NCBI RefSeq assembly: GCF_018343665.1
Contig: NZ_JAGYPM010000002.1
Coordinates: 723,979 to 787,978, forward strand
Length of the DNA stretch: 64,000 nt
Direction of reading: 5' to 3'
DNA from: Cytobacillus citreus
GTDB taxonomy: Bacteria; Bacillota; Bacilli; Bacillales; Cytobacillaceae
Part shown: positions 1 to 8,095 of the stretch, in pieces
How the letters are laid out: each line of letters begins with the position of its first letter
Position numbering within the stretch: position 1 is the first letter of the stretch
Program-made: the position numbers and the translations under genes
The notes under the pieces: model-generated
Told to the model about the DNA's origin: nothing
Database searches by the model: none
Seen by the model: only the letters and a program-made list of their open reading frames with translations

Positions 1-883
1 CGGGGTGCCTAATGACATGGGGACACAATGGAAATCGGGTGCAAGAATGGGCCCTAGAGGAATTCGCGAAGGTTCTACGTTATATAGTTTCGGGCTGGAA
101 GGTGCTTATGATATTGAAAACGATATGATGTACCTTGGACCTGACTGGAAAGTCGTCGACTGTGGTGATGTAGACATGGTACATGGGGATATTATGCAAT
201 GTCATGAGAACACAGAAGAAGCGATTCGAAAAATTATTTCCAAAGGTGCCATGCCAGTCGTATTGGGTGGTGATCATTCGATCACAGCAGCAGTTGGAAA
301 AGGAATGGAAGACCTAGGTCCGTTTCATGTGATTCAAATTGATGCCCATTTAGATTGGGCGGATCATCGCTCGGGAATGCGGTATGGCCACGGAAATTGT
401 ATTCGCCGCTTATCTGAGTTGGACCATGTTAAGAGAATATTTCAGTTTGGTATTCGAGGGATCAGCAGTAGCAAAAAAGAAGACGTCGACGCAGCAAGAG
501 AATATGGCAGTGTGATCTTGTCACCTCGTCAGATGAGAAAGATGGGACTTAAAGAAGTGCTCGACCAAATTCCCGCAGGAGAAAAATATTATGTAACGAT
601 TGACATTGATGGAATCGATCCATCAATCGCTCCTGGAACAGGTACACCGTCACCGGGCGGCCTGCTTTACGATGAGGTCAATGAATTGCTCGAAGGAATT
701 GCGAAAAGAGGAGAAGTTATCGGTTTTGATTTGGTCGAAGTAGCTCCTCAATATGATCCAACAGGCATGACCGGACAAGTAGCAGCACGTATATTACTGG
801 ACTTGCTCAGCTATGTCTTAAAGGAAAAAGAGAAAAAAAGGAATAAAGATTTCGGCAAAGAAAAGGAAGAAATTCTTTCCTAG
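1..883 (+). CDS. Ureohydrolase (agmatinase/arginase family), 5' end cut by window
   Basis: A manganese ureohydrolase that removes urea from a guanidino compound, such as agmatine or guanidinobutyrate. The frame is open to the left edge. The first visible residues (GVPNDMGTQWKSGAR) match the usual 'GVPxDxGT' region near the N-terminus, so only a few tens of residues are missing and the GTG at position 5 is not the true start. Metal ligands are visible, counting from that GTG: H91 in GGDHS, D113/H115/D117 in DAHLD, and D200/D202 in DIDGIDP. The C-terminal tail is short and lysine-rich. It is followed by a terminator. The exact substrate cannot be read from sequence; agmatinase is the commonest choice in Bacillaceae, with guanidinobutyrase or arginase as alternatives. 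Confidence 0.85.
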   Translation, partial: GVPNDMGTQWKSGARMGPRGIREGSTLYSFGLEGAYDIENDMMYLGPDWKVVDCGDVDMVHGDIMQCHENTEEAIRKIISKGAMPVVLGGDHSITAAVGKGMEDLGPFHVIQIDAHLDWADHRSGMRYGHGNCIRRLSELDHVKRIFQFGIRGISSSKKEDVDAAREYGSVILSPRQMRKMGLKEVLDQIPAGEKYYVTIDIDGIDPSIAPGTGTPSPGGLLYDEVNELLEGIAKRGEVIGFDLVEVAPQYDPTGMTGQVAARILLDLLSYVLKEKEKKRNKDFGKEKEEILS

Positions 884-979
884 AAGGCATACAAACCCAG
901 AATGAGACAATCGTGTCTTAAGACTTCCGATATTCAAAGGATTATTTTGGCGAAAAGATTTAAATAGATTGATAGAAAT

Positions 980-1020
980 GGTCAGGCCTTAACTATTTGT
1001 TAAGCTTGGCTGTTTTTTTT
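980..1020 (+). terminator. Intrinsic terminator after the ureohydrolase
   Basis: Arms around GCCTTAAC and GTTAAGCTTGGC form an imperfect hairpin that runs into eight T. It lies about 100 bases after the ureohydrolase stop. Confidence 0.6.
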
Positions 1021-1104
1021 CTGACAATCTTCTTTAGCCTGAGAGTTGACCTTTTCGTTTGTGATTCTTCTAATACACAAAGTGAAAGTGATGTAGGCAT
1101 TTAC

Positions 1105-1461
1105 TCAAATAATAAGGGCTAGAATAGTTTTTATGTTGGTAGAACCAAAGCAGCAAAGGTTACTTCTTATGGTTAATAAAAGATGCAATGGGCAAGAAAG
1201 GGGCTGGAATACTTCATGCGCTTGGTTGTCTTGATTCGAAACAATTTTACCCTTTCCTTTGTTGTAATATATTTCAATTGCTCTAAGAATTTCTAAATCC
1301 ATTGATCTTATAAATGCTTCTTCCAGTAATAATTCGTATGTACAATTTCGATATACATTATTTGTAGCTGCTTGAATGTTATGATTTAGTGGTAAGAGAA
1401 CGATTTTAAACAGCAATAGTGAAATTAGAATCATTCTTAGCATAGATAATAAATCAGTCAT
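1105..1461 (-). CDS. Small hypothetical exported protein, possibly DUF3888-like
   Basis: A 118-residue frame with a hydrophobic N-terminal segment (about residues 5-27) that could be a signal or anchor. A helical stretch follows (YELLLEEAFIRSMDLEILRA, then IEIYY) that recalls small secreted Bacillus proteins of the DUF3888 type, in which a 'LLxxA...L...I..YY' pattern is typical. No convincing ribosome binding site precedes the ATG, and the C-terminus looks unrelated to that family, so the gene may be frameshifted or not real. Nothing nearby suggests a function. Confidence 0.35.
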   Translation of the reverse strand: MTDLLSMLRMILISLLLFKIVLLPLNHNIQAATNNVYRNCTYELLLEEAFIRSMDLEILRAIEIYYNKGKGKIVSNQDNQAHEVFQPLSCPLHLLLTIRSNLCCFGSTNIKTILALII

Positions 1462-1562
1462 TTTTTTAAAATATATTTGTTATATTTGCATTAGAAAAGA
1501 ATCTGTTTCGATCAATCATTTTTGAAGCAACTTAAAAAATGTTATTTAAAAGGAGGGTTTAT

Positions 1563-2051
1563 TTGAAAACGGTATACGATTTTAATGTAAAAATGGCGGA
1601 CGGTAATGAAAAATCATTGAGGGATTATGAGGGAAAAACTCTGCTCATAGTGAATACAGCCAGCAAGTGCGGGTTTACTCCCCAGTTTGAAGGACTACAG
1701 AAACTTTACGAAAAATATATGGATCGCGGTCTTGAAATCTTAGGTTTTCCTTGCGATCAATTTAAAAATCAGGAATTCGATAATATTGAGGAAACTCTAC
1801 AGTTTTGCCAAAGCAATTACGGGGTTACATTTCCGATTTTTGCTAAAATTGATGTAAATGGAGGAAACGCACATCCTTTGTATACCTATTTAAAAGAACA
1901 AAAGAGCGGTATTTTGTATAAAAATATTAAATGGAATTTTACAAAATTTCTAGTGGACCGAAACGGACTCGTGGTTGAACGATATTCACCCACAACTGAA
2001 CCTAGAAAAATTGAAGATGATGTAGTAAAAATTTTGCAAACTAAATTCTAA
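1563..2051 (+). CDS. bsaA: Glutathione peroxidase-family thiol peroxidase
   Basis: A cytosolic peroxidase of the glutathione peroxidase fold. In Gram-positive bacteria these reduce hydroperoxides, usually with thioredoxin or bacillithiol rather than glutathione. The catalytic cysteine sits in NTASKCGFTPQ. The other tetrad parts are also visible: Gln in the GFPCDQF region and Trp-Asn in KWNFTKFLVDRNG. I place the start at TTG 1563, seven bases after a strong AGGAGGG (1551-1557), which gives 162 residues, the usual family length. The ATG at 1539 lies upstream of that binding site and would add eight unsupported residues. The gene stands alone, before the S-box leader. Confidence 0.9.
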   Translation: MKTVYDFNVKMADGNEKSLRDYEGKTLLIVNTASKCGFTPQFEGLQKLYEKYMDRGLEILGFPCDQFKNQEFDNIEETLQFCQSNYGVTFPIFAKIDVNGGNAHPLYTYLKEQKSGILYKNIKWNFTKFLVDRNGLVVERYSPTTEPRKIEDDVVKILQTKF

Positions 2052-2157
2052 ATTTGATTGTTCAAAATTATTAATTAAAAAAGTAGTTGACTTTCTATAA
2101 ATACTCAAATATAGTAATAACTAATTCTTGCAACAATCGAATAGCAATACATCACTT

Positions 2158-2270
2158 TCTTATCCAGAGAGATCGAGGGATCAGGCCCTATGACGTCTCG
2201 GCAGCAGGTTCATGACAAATGAACACTGTGCCAATTCCTGCAAATGCCTTAGGCATTTGGAAGATGAGAA
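2158..2270 (+). promoter_or_regulatory. SAM-I (S-box) riboswitch aptamer
   Basis: The S-box signature is present: CTTATCCAGAGAGATCGAGGG near 2159, followed by the GGCCCTATGA and CGGCAGCAGG segments. Helix P1 pairs TCTTATC (2158-2164) with GATGAGA (2264-2270). P4 is visible as AAATGCC/GGCATTT around 2240-2258. A terminator follows, then metNIQ. By family knowledge, SAM binding favours termination, so the transporter is made when SAM and methionine are low. Confidence 0.93.
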
Positions 2271-2291
2271 CGGAGATGGTTTCATAATGAA

Positions 2292-2337
2292 GCCCTCTTT
2301 TTTTTCTTACGGATGAGAAAAAAAGAGGGCTTTTTTT
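2292..2337 (+). terminator. S-box regulated terminator
   Basis: GCCCTCTTTTTTTTC (from 2292) pairs with GAAAAAAAGAGGGC (to 2330), followed by seven T. It is the expression platform of the riboswitch 22 bases upstream and lies 77 bases before metN. Confidence 0.9.
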
Positions 2338-2413
2338 CGTTCAAAAAAAGAAAGGTAGATGGCTGTGACTTATTGTCTGCATAGAATCAATTTAGTACGA
2401 GGGAGGACAATAC

Positions 2414-3439
2414 ATGATTGAGTTTAAACAAGCGGCTAAGACGTTCCGGCTCGGCAATCGGGAGGTGCAGGCGGTAAAGGAGGTATCGTTATCTATTGCT
2501 CAAGGAGAAATTTTTGGAATAATCGGCTTTAGCGGCGCGGGAAAAAGTACATTACTCCGTCTTGTCAATATGCTTGAACAGCCAACTGCAGGATCTGTTC
2601 AGGTACAGGGGGTGGATATCGCTACCCTTTCTCAAAAAGATCTGAGGAAGCTGCGCCGTCGTATCGGTATGATCTTTCAAAATTTTAACTTGTTTACATC
2701 CCGTACAGTGGCAGGAAATGTGGCTTACCCATTAAAGCTGGCAGGTACTCCGAAAAGGGAAATCAGTGAACGAGTAGAAGAACTTTTGCGGTTTGTCGGT
2801 CTAAGTGATAAAGCGAATGATTACCCAGAGCAGCTTTCCGGAGGTCAAAAACAACGCGTCGGAATTGCCCGTGCCCTTGCAACATCGCCCGATATTCTAA
2901 TTTGTGATGAAGCAACGTCCGCCTTAGATCCGGATACAACAGGAGAAATTCTTCGTCTCTTAAAAAAAGTAAATAAAGAACTTGGTATCACTATTCTGCT
3001 AATTACGCATGAGATGCACGTCATCCAAGCAATCTGCGACCGGGTAGCAGTCATGGAGGAAGGGGCAGTCATCGAAACGGGATCCGTCTTTGATACATTC
3101 AGCAATCCACAGCACCCAACGACACAGCGGTTCATCCAATCTGTCCAGCAGGATCGGCCGTCTAATACGTTGTTAAAGGAATGGCGTGCAAAAGGAGGAC
3201 AAAAGCTTTATCGGGTTATTTTTAAAGGAGAAGTAGCAAGTGACCCTATCCTCTCAAGTATCACGCAGAAGTTTGGCATTCATTTCAACATTGTGTACGG
3301 TTCAATTCGTGAACTTCAGGAGAAGTTCTTCGGAAATCTGTTAGTTTCATTTGAAGGGGAAGTACAAGCAATTGAATTAGTGATTGCTGAACTGAAAAGA
3401 ACGGTAGAGATTGAGGAGGTTGAAATTCATGAGAGTTGA
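2414..3439 (+). CDS. metN: Methionine ABC transporter ATP-binding protein MetN
   Basis: The ATPase that powers methionine uptake, working at the inner face of the membrane with MetI and the lipoprotein MetQ. Visible motifs are Walker A GFSGAGKST (38-46), signature LSGGQ (141-145) and Walker B ILICDEATSALDP (161-173). A C-terminal NIL/ACT-like domain (about 260-341) is expected in MetN and in known relatives gives feedback inhibition by methionine. At 341 residues it is full length. A GGGAGG site precedes the ATG. It is the first gene after the S-box leader and overlaps metI by 11 bases, so the two are translationally coupled. Confidence 0.95.
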   Translation: MIEFKQAAKTFRLGNREVQAVKEVSLSIAQGEIFGIIGFSGAGKSTLLRLVNMLEQPTAGSVQVQGVDIATLSQKDLRKLRRRIGMIFQNFNLFTSRTVAGNVAYPLKLAGTPKREISERVEELLRFVGLSDKANDYPEQLSGGQKQRVGIARALATSPDILICDEATSALDPDTTGEILRLLKKVNKELGITILLITHEMHVIQAICDRVAVMEEGAVIETGSVFDTFSNPQHPTTQRFIQSVQQDRPSNTLLKEWRAKGGQKLYRVIFKGEVASDPILSSITQKFGIHFNIVYGSIRELQEKFFGNLLVSFEGEVQAIELVIAELKRTVEIEEVEIHES

Positions 3440-4091
3440 TTGGAATACATTTTGGCCAAGGATTGTGGAATCGACAGGCGAAACCATTCTTATGGTCATT
3501 GCAACACTCATCTTTGGCTCTATCTTAGGGATTAGCATTGGTTTGCTGCTTTATGTCACAAGAAAAGGAAACATCTTAGAAAACCAGTTGTTATTCCAAA
3601 TATTAAACATTCTTATCAACATTGTACGGCCAATCCCATTCATTATTTTCCTTGTCGCCATTAGCCCATTAACCCGTGCGATTATCGGTACGACAATTGG
3701 AACTTGGGCAGCTATTTTCCCAATGACGATTGCCGCCTCGTTCGGTATTGCAAGGATTGTGGAAAATAATTTATTGAGCATCGACCCAGGTGTTGTTGAA
3801 GCAGCTAAAGCAATGGGGGCCAGTCCCTTTCAAATCATCTTTACTGTGCTGATTCCAGAAGCTCTTGGCCCGCTTATCCTTGGTTTGACGTTCGTTACCA
3901 TTAGTTTGATCGACTTCTCAGCGATGGCTGGTACTGTTGGCGGAGGAGGACTCGGTCATGTGGCAATGACATACGGATATCAGCGGTTTGACGGCAGCGT
4001 GATGCTCGTTACAGTAGTCATTTTAATCATTCTTGTGCAGTTCGCTCAATGGTTAGGAAATACCTTATCAAGAAAAATCATGCGTCGTTAA
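3429..4091 (+). CDS. metI: Methionine ABC transporter permease MetI
   Basis: The membrane channel of the methionine transporter, with about five hydrophobic segments. The EAA-type loop that contacts the ATPase is visible (VVEAAKAMGASPFQIIFTVL). The start is ATG 3429, nine bases after GAGGAGG (3413-3419) inside the end of metN. The upstream TTG at 3411 is the binding site itself. This gives 220 residues, normal for MetI. An intergenic structured repeat (4115-4275) separates it from metQ. Confidence 0.94.
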   Translation: MRVDWNTFWPRIVESTGETILMVIATLIFGSILGISIGLLLYVTRKGNILENQLLFQILNILINIVRPIPFIIFLVAISPLTRAIIGTTIGTWAAIFPMTIAASFGIARIVENNLLSIDPGVVEAAKAMGASPFQIIFTVLIPEALGPLILGLTFVTISLIDFSAMAGTVGGGGLGHVAMTYGYQRFDGSVMLVTVVILIILVQFAQWLGNTLSRKIMRR

Positions 4092-4114
4092 TAAAGATTT
4101 CGCCAGTAAACAAA

Positions 4115-4275
4115 TTTTATCGCAGATTAACGGGCAGTAAGACCCCCACTTCAAGGATTCGCGTATGCAAAGAAGAGTAAGTGGGGGATCAACTGCCCGT
4201 AAAGGCCCGATTGGTTCAACTAACCATCAGTGGGGGGATGAAGAAAAACCCCCACTGATGGAAGTTTCACTTTAT
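4115..4275 (+). repeat. Structured intergenic repeat, copy 1 (two-hairpin form)
   Basis: Two hairpins lie between metI and metQ. Hairpin I has perfect arms ACGGGCAGT (4130-4138) and ACTGCCCGT (4192-4200), with an inner CCCCCACTT/AAGTGGGGG stem. Hairpin II has perfect 13-bp arms from CCATCAGTGGGGG (4224-4236) to 4249-4261. The outer modules TTTTATCGCAGATTAACGGGCAG and GATGGAAGTTTCACTTTAT recur at 18584-18842. In metNIQ mRNA it may act as a stabilising or processing element (inference). Confidence 0.8.
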
Positions 4276-4295
4276 ATAAAAAAGGAGATCACCTC

Positions 4296-5153
4296 ATGAA
4301 AAAAATCATCATCTTTTTATTAGCATTTACAGCAGTATGGGCACTAACTGCTTGCAGCAAGGATACATCAGGAAAAGGTTCTGATACGGTTAAAGTGAAA
4401 ATCGGTGTTACGGGCACGGACGGTGAAGTATGGCCGATTCTAAAGGAAAAAGCAAAAGCTGAAGGCATTGAAATTGAACTTGTTGAGTTTTCTGACTACA
4501 CGCTTCCAAACCAGGCATTAGCTGATGGGGATATTGACCTTAACTCCTTCCAGCATATCGCGTTCCTTAGCCAATTTACGAAAGAAAACAAAGTGGACTT
4601 AGCACCAATAGGGGCCACACTTATCGCGCCAATGGGAATCTACTCAGAAAAGCTAGATGACATTAACGATATTGAAGACGGAGCACGTATCGCCATTCCA
4701 GACGATCCATCCAACCAAGCACGTGCATTGAAGTTGCTTGAATCCGCAGGGCTTATCAAATTGGCTGATGATTTTGGGTTGTTTGGTGATCCGTCAAAAA
4801 TTGTTAAAAATCCGAAAAAACTGGATATTTTCCCGATCGTTGCACAGCAAACACCGCGCGTGCTTCCTGACGTGGCTGCATCAGTCATTAATAACGGTGT
4901 TGCTGGTCAAGCTGGATTCGATCCAGTCAATGACCCAATTTTTCTTGAAGACGGTAATGATAAAAATGCTTTGCCATATGTAAATGTCTTTGCTGCTCGT
5001 GCTGAGGACGTTAATAACGAAACGTATCAACGTATTGTTGAGCTATACCATGATGAAGATGTGAAAAAAGCGATTGAAGCTGACACGAACGGTGGATCAT
5101 CGGTCGTCAATATTTCAAAAAAAGAACTGCTTGAAGTATATAAAGGGTTATAA
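4296..5153 (+). CDS. metQ: Methionine-binding lipoprotein MetQ
   Basis: The substrate-binding lipoprotein of the methionine transporter, anchored outside the membrane. A short signal peptide ends in the lipobox ALTAC, so the mature protein starts at a lipidated cysteine near residue 20. The body (IGVTGTDGEVWPILKEKAK..., ADGDIDLNSFQH) is typical of the MetQ/NlpA family. At 285 residues it is full length. AAAGGAG lies just upstream of the ATG. Expression should follow the S-box upstream of metN, although the repeat in between could alter the stoichiometry of the products. Confidence 0.94.
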   Translation: MKKIIIFLLAFTAVWALTACSKDTSGKGSDTVKVKIGVTGTDGEVWPILKEKAKAEGIEIELVEFSDYTLPNQALADGDIDLNSFQHIAFLSQFTKENKVDLAPIGATLIAPMGIYSEKLDDINDIEDGARIAIPDDPSNQARALKLLESAGLIKLADDFGLFGDPSKIVKNPKKLDIFPIVAQQTPRVLPDVAASVINNGVAGQAGFDPVNDPIFLEDGNDKNALPYVNVFAARAEDVNNETYQRIVELYHDEDVKKAIEADTNGGSSVVNISKKELLEVYKGL

Positions 5154-5167
5154 GGAGGAGCTATTAA

Positions 5168-6367
5168 ATGAGTACAACATTATCTTGTATTGACTTAATT
5201 ACAAAATCCATCGAGTTAAACAGAGACACCTATATTGAAACAAGCCAGGCTATCCATGCAAATCCCGAAATCGGTAACCAGGAATACTTTGCAAGCAAAC
5301 TTCACATTTCACTTCTTATAAAGGAAGGTTTTGAAGTGACGACCGCTGTTGCAGGGCATGAAACATCCTTTTATGCAGTGAAGGACAGTGGGGTTCCAGG
5401 TCCAACGGTAGCATTTCTTGCTGAATACGATGCACTTCCAGGGTTAGGTCATGCGTGTGGTCATAACATTATCGGAACGACAAGCGTTGCCGCAGGGATA
5501 GCCCTTTCCGAAACACTTGCTGAAACAGGTGGGCGTGTCATCGTTTTAGGGACACCTGCTGAGGAAGGCGGTCCGAATGGCAGTGCAAAAGGCAGCTTCG
5601 TCAAACATGGGTTCTTGAAGGCTATTGATGCAGCCCTAATGATTCATCCATCAGGAAAAACGTCATTAACAAGTGAGACTCTTGCTGTTGATCCCCTAGA
5701 TTTTCATTTTTACGGAAAGGCAGCGCATGCTTCAGGTTCACCAGAAAAAGGTATCAATGCACTCGACGCGGTCATTCAGTTGTTCAATGGTATTAATGCC
5801 TTACGACAGCAGCTTCCTTCCGATGTCCGGATTCACGGGATTATCACCCATGGAGGTGATGCCCCGAACATCATTCCCGATTATGCATCAGCACGCTTCT
5901 TTATCCGTGCTGAAACGTGGAAGCGCACGGAAGAAGTATCAGCAAAAGTACAGGCAATTGCTGAAGGAGCTGCACTTGCAACTGGAGCGAAAGTCAAAAT
6001 TGAGCGTTTCCAAAATGAAGTGAAAGATTTTGTCTTAAATTCAGTTTTGGATGCAATATTACATGAAGAATTAGAAGCAGTTGGCGAAACAGTACAAACC
6101 GAGAAAGGGAGGGGGAAAGGTTCTACTGATGCAGGGAATATTAGTTATGTAGTCCCTACAGCCCACCCTCATATCAAAATAGGGCCAGATGATCTCATCG
6201 CCCATTCAATCGAATTTAGAGAAGCAGCAAAATCTTCTCTTGGTAATGAAGCATTAATTAAAGGGGCAAAAGTACTCGCAAATGCTGGTTATCGCCTATT
6301 AACGGACACTGATCTATTAAATCGTGTAAAAGAGGATTTTGAAAGGGCGTTGTCAATAAAACAATAA
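5168..6367 (+). CDS. M20 family metallopeptidase/amidohydrolase in the met operon
   Basis: A zinc amidohydrolase of the M20D type, close to amino-acid N-deacylases and hippurate hydrolase-like enzymes. Metal-site motifs are visible: HACGHN (about residues 97-102) and PAEEGG (about 136-141), plus a typical lid/dimerisation domain (AAHASGSPEKGINALDA). It begins 14 bases after metQ behind AAGGAGG and ends at a terminator, so it is the last gene of the S-box operon. From that context I infer that it frees methionine or another sulfur compound from an N-acyl or peptide-like conjugate brought in by MetNIQ. The substrate itself is not shown by the sequence. Confidence 0.88.
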   Translation: MSTTLSCIDLITKSIELNRDTYIETSQAIHANPEIGNQEYFASKLHISLLIKEGFEVTTAVAGHETSFYAVKDSGVPGPTVAFLAEYDALPGLGHACGHNIIGTTSVAAGIALSETLAETGGRVIVLGTPAEEGGPNGSAKGSFVKHGFLKAIDAALMIHPSGKTSLTSETLAVDPLDFHFYGKAAHASGSPEKGINALDAVIQLFNGINALRQQLPSDVRIHGIITHGGDAPNIIPDYASARFFIRAETWKRTEEVSAKVQAIAEGAALATGAKVKIERFQNEVKDFVLNSVLDAILHEELEAVGETVQTEKGRGKGSTDAGNISYVVPTAHPHIKIGPDDLIAHSIEFREAAKSSLGNEALIKGAKVLANAGYRLLTDTDLLNRVKEDFERALSIKQ

Positions 6368-6376
6368 ATGGATATG

Positions 6377-6416
6377 AAAATCCCGAAATTCCTATTGAGG
6401 AAATTCGGGATTTTTT
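6377..6416 (+). terminator. Terminator of the met operon
   Basis: AATCCCGAA pairs with TTCGGGATT, followed by a T-run, directly after the M20 gene. Confidence 0.88.
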
Positions 6417-6566
6417 ATTCTAAATTATGTCTTGTCGTATGTTGTTGTCTACCAATATTTACTTGGGTTATTGGTTTAATAAAATCAACACTGGACAACA
6501 TATAAAAAACACATTAAAAAATTCCCTTTTGTTTGAAATTAATTAAGATTTACAGGAGTGAGAAAT

Positions 6567-7220
6567 GTGGCTAGAGCTAGAGGTACAATCATTCATATCT
6601 TATTGCTGCTGCTTGTTGCATCAGTTTTTATATGGTCAGTTATTCGGCCAGCTGGATACTTAATATGGACAATGGAAGTACTTCCTGCAGTTGTAGTAAT
6701 AATCATTGCAATTGTTACCTATAATAAGTTTCGTCTTACCACGCTATCCTATGTCATTATTGCTATACTTTCGATTACGATGTTCATTGGCGGTCATTAT
6801 ACCTACTCAAAGGTTCCTCTCTTCAATTGGATAAAAGACTATTTTGATCTAAATCGCAATCACTATGACAGGTTTGGGCATTTCTTGAAGGGGTTATTTG
6901 CTATTGTGATTAGAGAAATTTTAATAAGGAAATCACCATTAGTAAAAGGCCCATGGTTAGTTGCAGTTACATTAAGCTTTTCACTTTCCATTGGAGCTTT
7001 ATATGAAATTACTGAATGGCTGGCTTCAAAAGTAACGCAAGGCAAAAAAGCTTCTACAGAATTTTTAGGGACACAGGGTGATGTTTGGGATTCACAGTGG
7101 GATATGTCATTAACATTGATTGGTTCTATAATCGCACTCATCATCTTTTCAAAACTCCATAACAAGCTGATAGCCAACTTGAAAAATAGAAAACTCATTG
7201 AAAAAAATACTCCAAAATGA
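6567..7220 (+). CDS. DUF2238 family integral membrane protein
   Basis: A membrane protein of about 218 residues with about six hydrophobic segments. The conserved block NRNHYDRFGHFLKGLF and the later LGTQGDVWDSQWDM are typical of DUF2238 (YjdF-type) proteins, whose function is not known to me. I place the start at GTG 6567, eight bases after AGGAG (6554-6558). The GTG at 6558 overlaps that site and the ATG at 6565 is out of frame. It is a single gene between two terminators. Confidence 0.82.
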   Translation: MARARGTIIHILLLLLVASVFIWSVIRPAGYLIWTMEVLPAVVVIIIAIVTYNKFRLTTLSYVIIAILSITMFIGGHYTYSKVPLFNWIKDYFDLNRNHYDRFGHFLKGLFAIVIREILIRKSPLVKGPWLVAVTLSFSLSIGALYEITEWLASKVTQGKKASTEFLGTQGDVWDSQWDMSLTLIGSIIALIIFSKLHNKLIANLKNRKLIEKNTPK

Positions 7221-7228
7221 AAATCTGA

Positions 7229-7279
7229 AAAAGAGCTATACCCTTTTGTTGTAATCAAAAAAGGGTGTAGCTCTTTTTT
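7229..7279 (+). terminator. Terminator after the DUF2238 gene
   Basis: AAAGAGCTATACCCTTTTG pairs with CAAAAAAGGGTGTAGCTCTTT (imperfect), followed by a T-run. Confidence 0.88.
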
Positions 7280-7497
7280 AAGCCCTTTAATTTCCTCATT
7301 ATTATAAACTCAACCCCAATGTAGGTCCACTGCGTAGCATTTCAGATAAATTACAAAAACCTTCTCTCATTACATTTGCTTGTTGATCAAAGCTACGCGC
7401 ATAAACTTTAAAATTATGAAACATAATACAAAACTAGTTCATTTACTTGTTTCCTTTTTTTTCATACATTTCAATTTACTGTTTTTTTTCATCTATT

Positions 7498-7526
7498 CGG
7501 TCACGATTACTTCTTTATCGTGACCG
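7498..7526. repeat. Perfect 10-bp inverted repeat
   Basis: CGGTCACGAT and ATCGTGACCG are separated by nine bases, in the gene-free stretch 7280-8095. It could be a weak terminator or a protein-binding site; there is no strong T-run. Confidence 0.5.
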
Positions 7527-7626
7527 GTTTGGTGCTGATGCCGCAAGCGCCTGCCATTTTAAGAGTGCGGTCCTCTAAAATTTTTCCATAAGGTTAAGAA
7601 ACACTGCTGATTTTTAATAGAAGGCC

Positions 7627-7850
7627 ATGTTAAAGCTCAATGTTGATACTGCTATTTTGTTATTGATTGGAGCGAAAGGCACGAGACTCCTCGAAATGGC
7701 TAACGCATTTTCTTCATGCTTATTCAGCGTTCTGCGGGAGAAGCGAGTCAAAGGGATACCAGGCAGGAGTGTTAGCGACGAGGAGTCTCCCCGACCGCCC
7801 GCGATCGCTAAGTGCCTGCAGCGGAAATCAACAGGGAAGTTTAACATAGT
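7627..7850 (+). repeat. Bacillus-type intergenic repeat element, copy A
   Basis: A GC-richer block that looks like the widespread Bacillus intergenic element recognised by 'TTGATTGGAGCG(G)AAGGC...GAGACTCC' at one end and 'AGTGCCTG.AGCGGAAATCAAC' at the other. These ends are complementary over long stretches (GGAGACTCC-type and TTGATT.../...AATCAA arms). Short open frames on both strands here are artefacts of the palindrome. A second, decayed copy lies inverted at 37935-38073. I recognise the pattern from general knowledge; the family name would need a database search. Confidence 0.7.
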
Positions 7851-7982
7851 TTAAGAAAAACACGATATAACAAGGCTGCAAACCACTTTTTCAAGATGGC
7901 TTTGCGTCCTTTTCGGTCTGTTGATGTGGCACTTTTTGAATTCATTTTGAAATAAATGAATTGGAAATTAATACAAAGCTGA

Positions 7983-8036
7983 TTTACAAAACCTTAATAT
8001 TGGATTAATGCGGGATTAATAGAGTCGAATTATGAT
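7983..8036 (+). promoter_or_regulatory. PhoP-box array and -10 of the transporter/hydrolase operon
   Basis: Four hexamers lie exactly 11 bp apart: TTTACA (7983), TTAATA (7994), TTAATG (8005) and TTAATA (8016). A TATGAT -10-like box (8031-8036) starts nine bases after the last. The Bacillus PhoP site is direct repeats of TT(A/C/T)A(C/T)A with 4-6 bp spacers, replacing the -35. The match and phasing are seen in the sequence; control by PhoP is inferred. The array at 24226 has the same layout. Confidence 0.7.
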
Positions 8037-8095
8037 TAAAACGTAACAAACAGTAATGAGTGTTAAAAAAACCACATAAATTGGAGGTACTTTTA

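Noticed and set aside
7614-7854. Overlapping 60-77 codon frames on both strands
   Set aside because: They lie within the palindromic intergenic repeat and have no ribosome sites; they are artefacts of the repeat.
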